Assembly: GCA_963838805.1 (NCBI GenBank)
Contig: CAWISK010000006.1
Location: forward strand, 124,001 to 188,000
Reading direction: 5' to 3'
Length of the DNA: 64,000 bases
Origin: CAVRQM01 sp963838805
Lineage (GTDB): Bacteria > Pseudomonadota > Alphaproteobacteria > Acetobacterales > Acetobacteraceae
Shown one piece after another: positions 43,577 through 52,612 of the stretch. The number at the start of each line of letters is the position of its first letter. Position 1 is the first letter of the stretch. The notes below the pieces were generated by a model, which saw only the letters and a program-made list of their open reading frames with translations, made no database searches and was not told the origin of the DNA. The translations under genes were made by a program, and so were the position numbers.

Positions 43577-44899
43577 GACTCTCCGGTCGTGGCGCGCGGA
43601 GTGGGCAATGGGTGGCCGACGTCCCACGCCGCGAGGACGAGCGCTGGCACGAACACGATCGCCTGCCACAGGAAACTGTCGTTCAGCGGGTCGATGTAGA
43701 GCAGCAACGCGGCCGAGCCGAGAAAGATCGCGCTGCGCTGGGGCGCGATCACGGCGGGCAGGCAGAGCCACGGGAAGTACCAGGTGTAATGCGGGACTTA
43801 TGGCCAGCAGCAGTGCGACCATCAGCAGTGCCATGTCGCGCGCCGCGCGCGTCACGTCCGGCTGTGCGCCCGGCGTTCGGGCGACGACAGCAATCGCCAG
43901 GCCGCCGAGCAGCAGCAGAACCAGCGCGGCATAGGCCGGAGCGGCGAATGCGGGCGGGTGAACCAGCTCCGCCACGCCTTGCAGCGCCCAGATTCCCGTG
44001 CCGGTGTCCAGGCCTTCTTCGGCGGCATAGCCGGGCAGGAATCCCAGCACATGCCGGCCGGCCCCGATATAGACGCCATAAAGAGCAGCACAGGTGAGCA
44101 GGAACGCCGCCGGAAGCCGCCAGTCCCAGCGCCGCCACAGTGCCGGCACGGCGATCAGCGGGCAGGAACTTCACCAGCATCGCGGCAGCCAGTGCCACAC
44201 CCGTCCAGGCCGGCCGGTGCCACGCGAAGGCGAGAAGCGCCAGCGCCAGCAGGCCGATCACCAACGCATCGACATGGCCGTTGCCCGCGAACTCCCATAC
44301 GGCGAGGGGATTCCACGCATAGATCAGCACGCGCGCCCCGGGCAGACCGCAGCGGCGCAGGATCGATCAGCAACGCGCGCGATGGCCACCGCCTCGAACG
44401 CGACCATTGCCGCGCGCATGATGACGGGCGTCTGACCGATCCATGCGATCGCCGCGAACACCAGTTCGGCGGCGGGCGCGTAGATCGTGTGAGCGTACAT
44501 CGCCCGGTTGACGTGCGGGAAGATGGCGGTGTCGCGTAGCGCCGCGAGTGCCGGGTCGCCCGGGACGTAGCGATACGGGTTGAAGCCGTGCAGCTGCACG
44601 CGGCCGTCCCAGATGTAGCGGAACAGGTCGCTCGAAAGAAACATCGGCGAGGCCAGCGGGATCGCCCGCATGACCAGGGCGGCGGCCAGCACGATCCACA
44701 GCGCAGGGGCCGCCGGCGCGCGACGCAGCACCTGCCGCACCGCCGCCCAGTACAGCAGCACCGCCACCGACTGCACCGCAATGAACACGATCAGCCGCTG
44801 GTCGCTGCCGATCCGCAGCTCGCTGCCGTCGTGCAGCGACTGTCCGATGCCGATCAGCGCCGCGATGCCGGCGCCCAGCAGCAGCAGCGTGCGATTCAA
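43573..44899 (-). CDS. GT-C membrane glycosyltransferase, GT87-like (several frameshifts)
   Basis: A polytopic mannosyltransferase-like enzyme. The start carries spans (LLLLGAGIAALIGIG) and SSDLFRYIWDGRVQLHGFNPYRYVPGDP, the GT-C loop with acidic residues. Then, in other frames, come LIYAWNPLAVWEFAGNGHVDALVIGLLALALLAF, LPALWRRWDWRLPAAFLLTCAALYG and PHYTWYFPWLCLPAVIAPQ to the TGA. Three frame breaks are needed (near 44354, 44160 and 43796; the last two are a surplus C in CCC). Such enzymes use polyprenyl-phosphate sugars in the periplasmic leaflet. The start overlaps the DUF2064 stop and the stop overlaps the radical SAM start, both by ATGA. Confidence 0.82.
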
Positions 44900-45648
44900 G
44901 CGACGAGCGCATTCTGCTGACGCAGGCCGAGCTGCCGCACGCAGGCGGCGGTTGCCGGGGCGGCGTAGGGTGCGAGCCCTCCGGCCTGCGGCGCGGCAAG
45001 GCCGAGCAGCAGCCGTTTCAGCGAGGCGCCATCATCCACGTCGTACCACGGCGGCAGTTCGACCAAGGTCAATCCCAGCTCGCCCGCGCGAATGCGTGTC
45101 TGCTCGGCAACGCGGTCGGTACTCCAGGCGATTTCGGCGAAAAGCCGTGCCCGCGGCTTCTGCATCCCGAGCAGGTAGTAGCCGCCGTCCTCCGCGGGCC
45201 CCAGCACAGCGCGTTCGCCTTGTTCCAGCAGCGACTCCGCCATTTGCACGAGAATGGCGGTGGGCAGGGTCGGGCTGTCGGCGTTCAGCACGCAGGCGGC
45301 GCGGTAGCCACGTGCCAGCAGTTCCTGCACCGTTTGCAACAGACAGCCCCCGAAGCCTTGCACGCCGGGCGGAAGCGGCACGTTCCCGTCGGCCAGCAGC
45401 AGGCGTGTGCCATCAGCGAGCAGACCCTCGAACGACCGCGCATCGCCTGCCGGCGCATAGGCGATCCAGCCGTCGATGGGCGCGGCTTGGCCCGCCAGCG
45501 CGATGTTCTCGGTGATGTCGCGCAGGAAGGCGGCACCCATCTGCATCGCCTGCTCGGGCGACAGCGGCGGCACTAGGCGCGTCTTGACCCGTCCTGGGCG
45601 CGGCGCCTTGGCCATCACCGCGATGGCGCATCGACCGGCTGGCATCAT
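44896..45648 (-). CDS. DUF2064 (TIGR04282-type) nucleotidyl/glycosyltransferase-fold protein
   Basis: A 250-residue GT-A-fold protein. It shows CAIAVMAKAPRPGRVKTRLVPPLSPEQA at the N-terminus (pyrophosphorylase-like nucleotide site), FGGCLLQTVQELLARGYRAACVLNADSPTLP and AVLGPAEDGGYYLLGM, the family's central acidic motifs, and YDVDDGASLKRLL at the end. Members are annotated as arsenosugar or rSAM-associated transferases because they often lie beside radical SAM genes, as here. The biochemical reaction is not established. It follows the molybdoenzyme gene after three bases. Confidence 0.87.
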   Translation of the reverse strand: MMPAGRCAIAVMAKAPRPGRVKTRLVPPLSPEQAMQMGAAFLRDITENIALAGQAAPIDGWIAYAPAGDARSFEGLLADGTRLLLADGNVPLPPGVQGFGGCLLQTVQELLARGYRAACVLNADSPTLPTAILVQMAESLLEQGERAVLGPAEDGGYYLLGMQKPRARLFAEIAWSTDRVAEQTRIRAGELGLTLVELPPWYDVDDGASLKRLLLGLAAPQAGGLAPYAAPATAACVRQLGLRQQNALVA

Positions 45649-45651
45649 GTG

Positions 45652-46389
45652 CTACGACCCGCTGAACCAGTTATAGCCGCGATCTTCCCAGAACCCGCCA
45701 GTGTAGCGGTCGGTGACATACATCGTCGTGACCCATTTCGGATTCTTGAAGCCGAGCTTGGTGGGCACGCGCACCTTGAACGGATAGCCGTTCTTGACTG
45801 GCAGGATCTCGTCGGACTGGCGAAACGCCATGATCGTCTGCGGATGCAGTGCCGAGGCCATGTCGATGCTGCCGTAATAGCCGTCGGCACATTCGAAGCC
45901 CACGTATTTCGCCCGAGTGTCGGCGCCGATCAGGCGCAGGAAGGTGCCGAGCGGCGTCCCGCTCCATTTGCCGATCATGCTCCAGCCCTCGACGCAGACA
46001 TGCCGCGTGACCTGGCTTTCCTGCGGCAGCGCGTAGAGCTGCTCGATCGTCCAGGGGCGCTTGTCGGCGATGGCGCCCGCGAGCCGCAGCCGGTAGCTCG
46101 CGGCGTCGATGCGCGGCGAATCCTGCGGCCCGAAAAAGGCGTTGAAGCGGAAATCCTTCACCGCCCGGCTCTCGGGGTAGGTGGGCGCCAGCCGCGTCTC
46201 GCTGAACAGCGCCGCCTGCACGCGATCGTTCCAGCGCGAGACGGCGTGCAGCGCCCGCTGCACCGTATCGGAGTTGCTGAAGTCGCAGCCGGTAAGCAAG
46301 GTCAGCGCACCCAGGCTGAGGCTGCGGCCCAGCAAACCGCGCCGCCCGATGTCGCGGCGCAGGGCGCTATCAGGTGCGATGACGCTCAT
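45652..46389 (-). CDS. Periplasmic molybdopterin oxidoreductase (sulfite oxidase/MsrP fold)
   Basis: A 245-residue SUOX-fold protein. A twin-arginine leader (RRDIGRRGLLGRSLSLGALTLLTGC) also carries a possible lipobox. The Mo ligand is Cys132 in TRHVCVEGWSMIGKWSG, followed by VGFECADGYYGSID, VKNGYPFKVRVPTKLGFKNPKWV and FWEDRGYNWFSGS. The family includes MsrP (methionine-sulfoxide repair) and other periplasmic reductases. The membrane cytochrome b encoded just before it (ATGA overlap) would feed it electrons. It is the third gene of the operon. Confidence 0.9.
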   Translation of the reverse strand: MSVIAPDSALRRDIGRRGLLGRSLSLGALTLLTGCDFSNSDTVQRALHAVSRWNDRVQAALFSETRLAPTYPESRAVKDFRFNAFFGPQDSPRIDAASYRLRLAGAIADKRPWTIEQLYALPQESQVTRHVCVEGWSMIGKWSGTPLGTFLRLIGADTRAKYVGFECADGYYGSIDMASALHPQTIMAFRQSDEILPVKNGYPFKVRVPTKLGFKNPKWVTTMYVTDRYTGGFWEDRGYNWFSGS

Positions 46390-47111
46390 CTGCGCTCTCC
46401 ATGCGGAACCGCGGTGGCGCGCCCCAGGGTCATCGCCACGAAGGTTTTCGGCACCAGCACGACCAGGGATACATGCACGACCAGGAAGCCCACGATCGCC
46501 GACATGAAGAAGAAATGCACCACGCGGGCGAAGTCGAAGCCGCCGAATACCCAGGCCAGCGGCGCCAGCTGCACCGGCTTCCAGATCGCCAGACCCGAGA
46601 GAAACATCATCAGGATGGCGAACAGCACGCCCCAGTAGAACACCTTCTGCACGGCGTTGTACTCGCCCAGCCGATGCGCGAGGCGGAAGCGGGCGGCCGC
46701 GGTGAAATCGCGCCAGAACGCGCGGGGCGACAGCGGCAGCAGGTCGCGCCACAGATGCCGGGTCAGCAGGCTGTGCAGCAGATACAGGCAGAAGGCCAGC
46801 AGGAGCAGCCACATGCCGGCGAAATGCCAGGCGATCGCCGTGCCGGTGCCGGATTCGTTGTGCTGCGCATAGGACGGGTCCGGCTGGCCGCCCAGCGTGA
46901 TCCACAGCGGAAACTGGTACGACCAGAAGATCGGCACGTTGTTGTAGATGCGCCAGCCGCTGCCGATCATGATGATGATGGCCAGCGCCAGCATCCAATG
47001 CGCCAGCCGGCGCAGCAGCGGATGCGTCTGCACCTCCTGCGCCTGCACATCGGGCAGCTTTACCGCGGCGGGTTCCGGCAACGTGAGCGACAGGATTGCC
47101 TCCGGTATCAT
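46386..47111 (-). CDS. Membrane cytochrome b (b561/b6-like) electron donor
   Basis: A 241-residue membrane cytochrome with about four or five spans (HWMLALAIIIMIGSGWRIY, HFAGMWLLLLAFCLYLLHSLL, FYWGVLFAILMMFLSGLAIW and FFFMSAIVGFLVVHVSLVVLV). His residues inside spans (LAHWM, AWHFAGM, RVVHFF, VVHVSL) provide heme ligands. It belongs to the cytochrome b561/Ni-hydrogenase-like superfamily and probably passes quinol electrons to the molybdoenzyme encoded next. It overlaps both its neighbours by ATGA. Confidence 0.88.
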   Translation of the reverse strand: MIPEAILSLTLPEPAAVKLPDVQAQEVQTHPLLRRLAHWMLALAIIIMIGSGWRIYNNVPIFWSYQFPLWITLGGQPDPSYAQHNESGTGTAIAWHFAGMWLLLLAFCLYLLHSLLTRHLWRDLLPLSPRAFWRDFTAAARFRLAHRLGEYNAVQKVFYWGVLFAILMMFLSGLAIWKPVQLAPLAWVFGGFDFARVVHFFFMSAIVGFLVVHVSLVVLVPKTFVAMTLGRATAVPHGERR

Positions 47112-47880
47112 GGCGCTGCCTCCAGTCCCGCGTCGCGCAGGATGGCGCCTGCCGGCGGTGTTTTCAGATAGGCCAGAAAAGACCCCGTGTTGCTGCTGAG
47201 CGCGTTGCGGCTCTCGGCCGCAGTGTAGCCGACCGGTGCCGCCATGCTGTCCGGCACCATGGCGATCACGGAGAGTTTGGGCGGACCGAACGCCGCGCTG
47301 CGCGGCAGCAGGCCGAGGCGAGCCGACCCGTGACTGAGCAGGAACGCCACGCCCGGCCCGTCGATGGCACCGGCAAGCTTGGCCTTCCAGCCCAGCCGTT
47401 CCGCGAGTGCGACACCATCGGCCCCGCCCGGATGCGTGGGATCGATCACGCCCAGCTTCGCGCCGGACAGCAAGCCCGAGAGCGCGGTCGGCGAGGGAAA
47501 GGACGGAAGGGCCGCGGCTGTCCTTGCCGGCGAGCACGATCGGATCGCGCCAGTCTCCAACGCGGGTCGCGGCTTTCACCAGGCCGCGCGCGGCACCCTC
47601 GTCGATCCAGTCGGTCCGGGTCACCAGCACGTCGTTGCGCGCGCCGTGGGCGATCAGCGCCAGCGAGAGCGGGCCGGCGGTCCCGAACACCCGCACCGGG
47701 ACGCCGGTACTCCGGCGGAATGCAGTTCCCACCGCGTTCATGGCGCCGGCCAGGGTCGTATCGCAGTACACCACCACGTCGGGCGCGATCATCGTCGCGG
47801 CCCGCGCCGGACGCGGCGGCGGCGGCCATCATCGCCAGTGCGTACACGGAGCGTCTCGGGATCGGACCGGCCTGCATCAT
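47108..47880 (-). CDS. ModA-like periplasmic substrate-binding protein (frameshifted)
   Basis: A periplasmic-binding protein of the molybdate/tungstate type. The signal peptide (YALAMMAAAAASGAGA) is followed by VVVYCDTTLAGAMNAVGTAFRRSTGVPVRVF, LIAHGARNDVLVTRTDWIDEGAA, AALPSFPSPTALSGLLSGAKLGVIDPT and LLSHGSARLGLLPRSAAF. Two surplus bases (near 47797, just after the signal peptide, and near 47515) break the frame; repaired length is 256. The start ATGATG has GAGGA directly ahead. It is the first gene of the seven-gene operon. It may bring in molybdate, or bind another oxyanion; no dedicated permease accompanies it. Confidence 0.8.
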
Positions 47881-47901
47881 TCCTCGCGCGGGTTATCGCT
47901 T

Positions 47902-47924
47902 CTCGGGTTCGCGGGGGAACCGAG
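47902..47924. repeat. Inverted repeat in the divergent SigF/operon promoter region
   Basis: CTCGG-G-TTC (47902-47910) pairs with GAA-CCGAG (47917-47924), eight pairs with one bulged base and a six-base loop. It overlaps the -10 side of the SigF-type promoter and could be an operator or chance structure. Confidence 0.4.
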
Positions 47925-47933
47925 GCAGGTTAC
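47908..47933 (-). promoter_or_regulatory. SigF-type ECF promoter, GTAACC-N16-CGAA
   Basis: On the minus strand GTAACC (47933-47928) is followed after exactly 16 bases by CGAA (47911-47908). This is the motif I recall for Caulobacter crescentus SigF promoters. It sits 28 bases before the ATG of the ModA-like gene, leaving a short leader with its ribosome site, and lies divergent to a sigma gene of that same ECF group. The match is exact, but based on memory of the motif. Confidence 0.72.
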
Positions 47934-47957
47934 ACTCCGGGCGGCTCGGAGACATCA

Positions 47958-48527
47958 GTGGCGTCGATCGGACAGGCGGAGCAGCGCGAGGCGTGGTCGT
48001 CCCTGATGGCAGCGGCGCAGGACGGCAATGCCGCGGCGTATCGCCGCCTGCTGGCCGAGGTCACGCCGTTCGTGCGCTTCGTGGCGCGGCGGCGCGGGCT
48101 CGACCCGGCGAGCTGCGAGGATCTGGCGCAGGACGTGCTGCTCACCCTGCATCGGGTCCGGCACACCTACGATCCGACGCGGCCGTTCGTGCCCTGGCTG
48201 CTCAGCATCGCCTATCGACGGATGATCGACCTGCACCGGCGCGACCGCCGCATCCGCAGCCAGGAAATGGTGGTGCCGGACATCCTTGAAACCTTCGCCG
48301 ATCCATCGGCGAACGCTGACGTGGAGGCTTCGGAGCTGAGGGCATGGCTGCGGCAGGCGATGACCGAACTGCCGCCCAAGCAGCGGCAGGCGCTGGAACT
48401 GGTGAAGCTGGGCGAGCTGTCGGTCGCCGAGGCGTCGGCGCGCACCGGACAGTCGGCGGTGGCGATCAAGGTGAACGTGCATCGCGCGATCAAGTCGCTG
48501 CGGGCGATCCTGGCGGCGGGCCCATGA
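47958..48527 (+). CDS. sigF: ECF sigma factor, SigF (ECF16) type
   Basis: A 189-residue ECF sigma factor. Region 2 is VRFVARRRGLDPASCEDLAQDVLLTLHRVRHTYDPTRPFVPWLLSIAYRRMIDLHRR; region 4 is LPPKQRQALELVKLGELSVAEASARTGQSAVAIKVNVHRAIKSLR. The YDPTRPFVPWLL and VAIKVNVHRA segments, with a DUF1109 gene next door, mark the SigF/ECF16 group, known in alpha- and betaproteobacteria to answer chromate/cadmium or hypochlorite stress. The GTG at 47958 has a GGAG ahead; an ATG at 48006 is an alternative. It is divergent from the seven-gene operon across 77 bases. Confidence 0.88.
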   Translation: MASIGQAEQREAWSSLMAAAQDGNAAAYRRLLAEVTPFVRFVARRRGLDPASCEDLAQDVLLTLHRVRHTYDPTRPFVPWLLSIAYRRMIDLHRRDRRIRSQEMVVPDILETFADPSANADVEASELRAWLRQAMTELPPKQRQALELVKLGELSVAEASARTGQSAVAIKVNVHRAIKSLRAILAAGP

Positions 48528-49186
48528 CAGAAACGACGGAACGGCTGATCGAGGAGCTGTCGGGCGGCCTTCGCCCGGTGCTGCGGCTGCCCTCGCCCGG
48601 GATGCGCGCCTGGGGCTGGCTGGCCTTCGTCGCGGCCGTGGCGGCGGCCCTGGCAGCGCGCGCCGACCTGCCGGCGGTGGCAGGCCGGATCGGCGCCTTT
48701 CCCGATATGTGGCTCTCGGTCGTGGGTTCTGTCTCGACCGCGGTCCTGGCGGCGTTGGCCGCGTGCCTCGTGAGCGTGCCGGGGCGGTCGCGCCGTTGGG
48801 CGTGGCTGCCTTTGCCGGCGGCGGTGCTCTGGCTCGCTGCCGGCGGCCTCGGCTGCCTGCGTGCGACCGCCGTCGCGATCGCGCGGCAGGCCGGCTGGCA
48901 TGAGGCGATGACCGCTTGCCTGCCGTTCATCCTCGAGTTCTCCGTCCTGCTTGGCGTGCCGTTCGCGGTGCTGCTGTGGTGGGCACGCCCGCTGCGTCCG
49001 GGGCTGGTGGCGGGTCTGGGCGGGCTCGCGGTCGCGTCCGCCTCGGCGTCGCTGCTGTGGTTGTTCCACCCGTTCGACGCCGGCGCCGAGGATCTGGTGG
49101 TGCATCTCGGGGCGGTGCTGCTGGTCGTGGCGCTGTGCCGACTGGCGGCCGCTATCCCCCGCCCGCGCTCTCGGCGAACAGCGTGA
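48524..49186 (+). CDS. nrsF: Membrane anti-sigma factor NrsF (DUF1109)
   Basis: A 220-residue protein with six membrane spans (GWLAFVAAVAAALAA, VGSVSTAVLAALAACLVS and so on) and the DUF1109 pattern: a short cytoplasmic N-terminus TERLIEELSGGLRPVLRLPSPGMR and Cys residues in AACLVS, GGLGCLRA and MTACLPFILEFSVLLGVPF. In C. crescentus and Azospira NrsF holds SigF at the membrane until metal or chlorine stress. ATGA overlaps the sigma stop. The 3' end overlaps the converging glgX end by 35 bases. Confidence 0.88.
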   Translation: MTETTERLIEELSGGLRPVLRLPSPGMRAWGWLAFVAAVAAALAARADLPAVAGRIGAFPDMWLSVVGSVSTAVLAALAACLVSVPGRSRRWAWLPLPAAVLWLAAGGLGCLRATAVAIARQAGWHEAMTACLPFILEFSVLLGVPFAVLLWWARPLRPGLVAGLGGLAVASASASLLWLFHPFDAGAEDLVVHLGAVLLVVALCRLAAAIPRPRSRRTA

Positions 49187-51156
49187 CGGAGCGGGCAGGA
49201 ACCTCCGCCCGTTCGCTTGTGCCGAACACCACCGACCAGCGCCGGCCTGGCCGCGGCGCAGGCAGCGTGACGGCGATCGGCTGGCGCCCGCGATGCAGAA
49301 CCACGGCCACGCGGTCCGTGGGCTGAGTAAAGACGACTACCAGCGTCGCGGCCTGCGGCCGGTTCCAATCGTCCGGACCGAGGGCCGCGCCGTCGGCGCG
49401 CTAGCCAGGCCACGTCGGGTGGTTCGGGCGCCGCATCGGACTTGCCAGTCAGAAACCGGTCATCGTGCAGCGCCGGGTGATCCAGCCGTGCCCGCACCAG
49501 TTGCGCGGCAGCGGCGGCCAGTTCGCGATCCGCATGGTCCCAGTCGATCCAGGATAGCGGACTGTCCTGGCAATAGGCGTTGTTGTTGCCCTGCTGGGAA
49601 TGGCCCAGCTCGGCCCCCATCGCCAGCATCGGCGTGCCGCGCGAGAACAGCAGCGTCGCGAGCAATGCAAGCTGGTCGCCGTGCCGGGCGGCGAGGATGG
49701 CGGGATCGTCGGTGGCACCCTCGGCGCCGTTGTTCCAGGAATGGTTGTCGGCGGCGCCATCGCGCCCGTGCTCGCCATTGGCCTCGTTGCGGCGCTGCTC
49801 GTAGCTGACCAGGTCGGCCAGGGTGAATCCGTCATGCGCGGTCACGAAATTGATGCTGCGCGACGGCCGGCGCGTGCAGCCCAATACGTCCGCCGAACCG
49901 GCGATCCGTGTCGCCACGCTGCCGAGCATCCCCGGATCGCCGCGCCAGAAGCGACGCACATCGTCGCGGTAGCGGTCGTTCCACTCGCCCCACTGCGCCG
50001 GAAACGCGCCCAACCGATAGCCGCCCTGGCCCACATCCCACGGCTCGGCGATGATCTTCAGCTCGCGCAGCACCGGATCCTGGGCGATGGCGCTGAGCAG
50101 GGGTGCGGCCGGATCGAACCCGTCGTCGCGGCGGCCCAGCGTGGTGCCGAGGTCGAAGCGGAAGCCGTGCACCCCGCCCAGTTCGGCCCAGCAGCGCAGC
50201 GCGTCCGCGGCAAGGCGCACCACCGGCAGCCGGTCGCAGGCGAGCGCATGGCCGCAGCCCGTGTCATCGACGTATAGCGCGCGGTCGTTATTGCGCAGCC
50301 GGTAGTAGCCGGCATTGTCCAGCCCGCGCAGCGATACGGTCGGGCCGAACTCGTCGCCCTCGCCGGTGTGGTTCAGCACCGCATCCAGGATCGTCTCGAT
50401 CCCTGCTTGCGCCAGGGCGGCGACCGCACCGCGCACCTCCGCCCAGCCGCCCGGCGCCAGCCGCTTGTCCGGCGCAAGCAGCGCCACCGGATTGTAGCCC
50501 CAGTAATTGGTGAGGCCGAGCCGGGCCAGATGCCGTTCTTCGATCCACGCGGCCGAGGGCATGATCTCGACCGTGGTGACGCCGAGTGCGGTGAGGTGGG
50601 CGATGGCCGCCGGATGCGCGAGTGCCGCGAAGGTGCCGCGAATCGCCGGCGGAATGTCCGGGTGACGCATGGAAAAGCCGCGCACATGCAGTTCGTAGAT
50701 GATCGTGCCCGACCAGGGCACGTCCGGACGGCCGATGGGCGGCGTGGGCGGGCGGCGCATGACGATGCCCTTCGGCATGGCGGCCGCGCTGTCGGCGTCG
50801 TCGCGGGCCAGCGGATCGTCGGTACTGTGGCCGAACATCGTCGGATGCAGGCGCGGGACGCGGTCCAGCTCGAGCGCGTAAGGGTCGATCAGCAGCTTGG
50901 CCGCGTTGAAGCGATGGCCCGCGTGCGGCGCCCAGGGGCCATGCGCGCGCAGGCCGTAGAGCGCGCCCTCGGTCACGCCGGGCACAACACCGTGCCACAC
51001 CCCGCCGGTTCGTTCCGGCAGCGCGTACCGGGTCTCACCGCCGGTCTTGTCGAACAGGCAGAGCTCGACCCGCTCGGCCTCTGGTGCATGGACCGCCACG
51101 TTGATGCCGGCGTCCATGAGCGTGACGCCGAGCGGTTCCGGCGAGCTTGCGGTCAC
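49152..51156 (-). CDS. glgX: Glycogen debranching enzyme (frameshifted)
   Basis: An isoamylase-type GH13 enzyme that removes side chains from phosphorylase-trimmed glycogen. The N-terminal CBM48 (GVTLMDAGINVAVHAPEAERVELCLF) is followed by the barrel: IYELHVRGFSMRHP, ILDAVLNHTGEG, GFRFDLGTTLG (nucleophile Asp), IIAEPWDVG (acid Glu) and NFVTAHDGFTL (third Asp). After SDAAPEPPDVAWL one surplus base near 49402 shifts the frame; the other frame gives ADGAALGPDDWNRPQAAT to the TAG at 49152. Restored length is 667. The GTG start overlaps the glgA stop (GTGA). It is the last gene of the glg operon. Confidence 0.9.
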
Positions 51157-52604
51157 GAACCGACCAGCTCGCGGTAGAGCGCCGCGTACTGCCCGGCGGG
51201 GCCGGTCCAGGAGACGTCGGTTGCCATGCCTCGACTCTGCATCGTCCGCCATGAAGCGCGGTCGGCGAACAGCGTGACCGCCCGGCGCAGCGCGGCAGTC
51301 AGCGCCGGCGCATCGACCGGAGCAAACACGATGCCGGTCGCGACCCCGGCCGCGACCGCCATCGGGTTGGCGTCGATCACCGTATCGGCGAGGCCGCCGA
51401 CACGCGCCACGACGGGCACCGCGCCATAGCGCAGCGCGCAGAGCTGGGTCAGCCCGCACGGTTCGAAGCGCGAGGGTACCAGCAGCGCGTCCACCCCCGC
51501 CTGCATCTGGTGCGCCAGCGCCTCGTCATAGCCGATCAGGCAGCCGACCCGCCCCGGATTGGCCGCGGCAGCATCTCGGAACGCCGCTTCGAGCGACGGC
51601 GACCCCGTGCCGAGCACCGCGAGTTGTGCGCCCATCTGCAACAAGACGGGCAAGGTCTGCACCAGCAGGTCCAGCCCCTTCTGCTCGGTCAGCCGGCTGA
51701 TGACGCCGAACAGCGGCGCCCCCGCCGACATCGCAAGTCCCAGCCGCGCCTGCACCGCGCCCTTGTTGGCCGCGCGAACATCGAGTGTCGCCGCATCGAA
51801 GGTGGCGGCGATGTGCGGGTCGCGCGCCGGATTCCAGACCTCGGTGTCGATCCCGTTCAGGATGCCGCGCAGCCGGTCGGCACGCCCGCGCAGCAACCCG
51901 TCGAGACCCATGCCGCCGGCGGGAGTTCGAATCTCCTCGGCGTAGCTCGGCGAGACAGTGGTGATGCGGTCGGCATAGCGCAGGCCGGCCTTGAGAAAGC
52001 CGATCTGGTCGTGGAACTCCACGCCGTCGGTTGCGAATGCGTGCGCCGGCAGCGCCAGGGTGCGCAGCAGGCCGGGAGGGAACAGGCCTTGGAACGCCAG
52101 ATTGTGCACGGTCAGGACCGTGGCCGGGCGGGCCTGCGGCGTCAGCGCCAGATAGGCCGGGGCGAGGGCCGCCTGCCAGTCATGGGCGTGCAGCACGTCG
52201 GGCACGTAATCGGAAAGCAGGCCGCGCGCCAGCATGGCACCCACCCGCGCGAGCGCCGCGAAGCGTTGCGCGTTGTCCTGCCAGTCGCGTCCGTCGGCGG
52301 CGAGGTAGGGGTTGCCGGCGCGCGCGAACAGATGCCCCGCGTCCAGCACCAGCAGGTCGAGACCGGCTGCCGTCCCCGCCAGCAGCCGGGCCGGGCCGCC
52401 CGCCAGGTCGGTCCAGCGGTGAAGCTCGCGCGCGTCGCCCCCGATTGCCGCCAGCACCGGCGGGTAGCCGGGCAGCAGGGTTCGCACGGCGACGCCCTCG
52501 GCGGCCAGCGCTGTGGGCAGCGCGCCGATCACGTCCGCCAGCCCGCCGGTCTTGACCAGCGGATACAGCTCGGAGGCAACAGAAAGGACGCGCAGATCGG
52601 CCAT
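51153..52604 (-). CDS. glgA: Glycogen synthase (ADP-glucose type)
   Basis: A 483-residue GT5 enzyme that extends alpha-1,4-glucan from ADP-glucose. The signature KTGGLADVIGALP sits near residue 16 in the first Rossmann domain, and the second has GVISRLTEQKGLDLLVQTLP and LLVPSRFEPCGLTQLCALRYGAVPVVARVGGLADTV with the catalytic Glu of the EPCGL block. The start at 52604 gives the family N-terminus, MADLRVLSVASELYPLVK. It lies nine bases after the glgC stop. Confidence 0.93.
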   Translation of the reverse strand: MADLRVLSVASELYPLVKTGGLADVIGALPTALAAEGVAVRTLLPGYPPVLAAIGGDARELHRWTDLAGGPARLLAGTAAGLDLLVLDAGHLFARAGNPYLAADGRDWQDNAQRFAALARVGAMLARGLLSDYVPDVLHAHDWQAALAPAYLALTPQARPATVLTVHNLAFQGLFPPGLLRTLALPAHAFATDGVEFHDQIGFLKAGLRYADRITTVSPSYAEEIRTPAGGMGLDGLLRGRADRLRGILNGIDTEVWNPARDPHIAATFDAATLDVRAANKGAVQARLGLAMSAGAPLFGVISRLTEQKGLDLLVQTLPVLLQMGAQLAVLGTGSPSLEAAFRDAAAANPGRVGCLIGYDEALAHQMQAGVDALLVPSRFEPCGLTQLCALRYGAVPVVARVGGLADTVIDANPMAVAAGVATGIVFAPVDAPALTAALRRAVTLFADRASWRTMQSRGMATDVSWTGPAGQYAALYRELVGS

Positions 52605-52612
52605 GAGGCGAA

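Noticed and set aside
44324..44899. An independent 191-residue membrane protein
   Set aside because: It is only the N-terminal part of the GT-C transferase; the rest continues in shifted frames with the expected family motifs.
47916..47941. A plus-strand SigF autoregulatory promoter starting GGAACC
   Set aside because: The -10 at the right distance reads CGGG instead of CGAA; only the minus-strand site matches.
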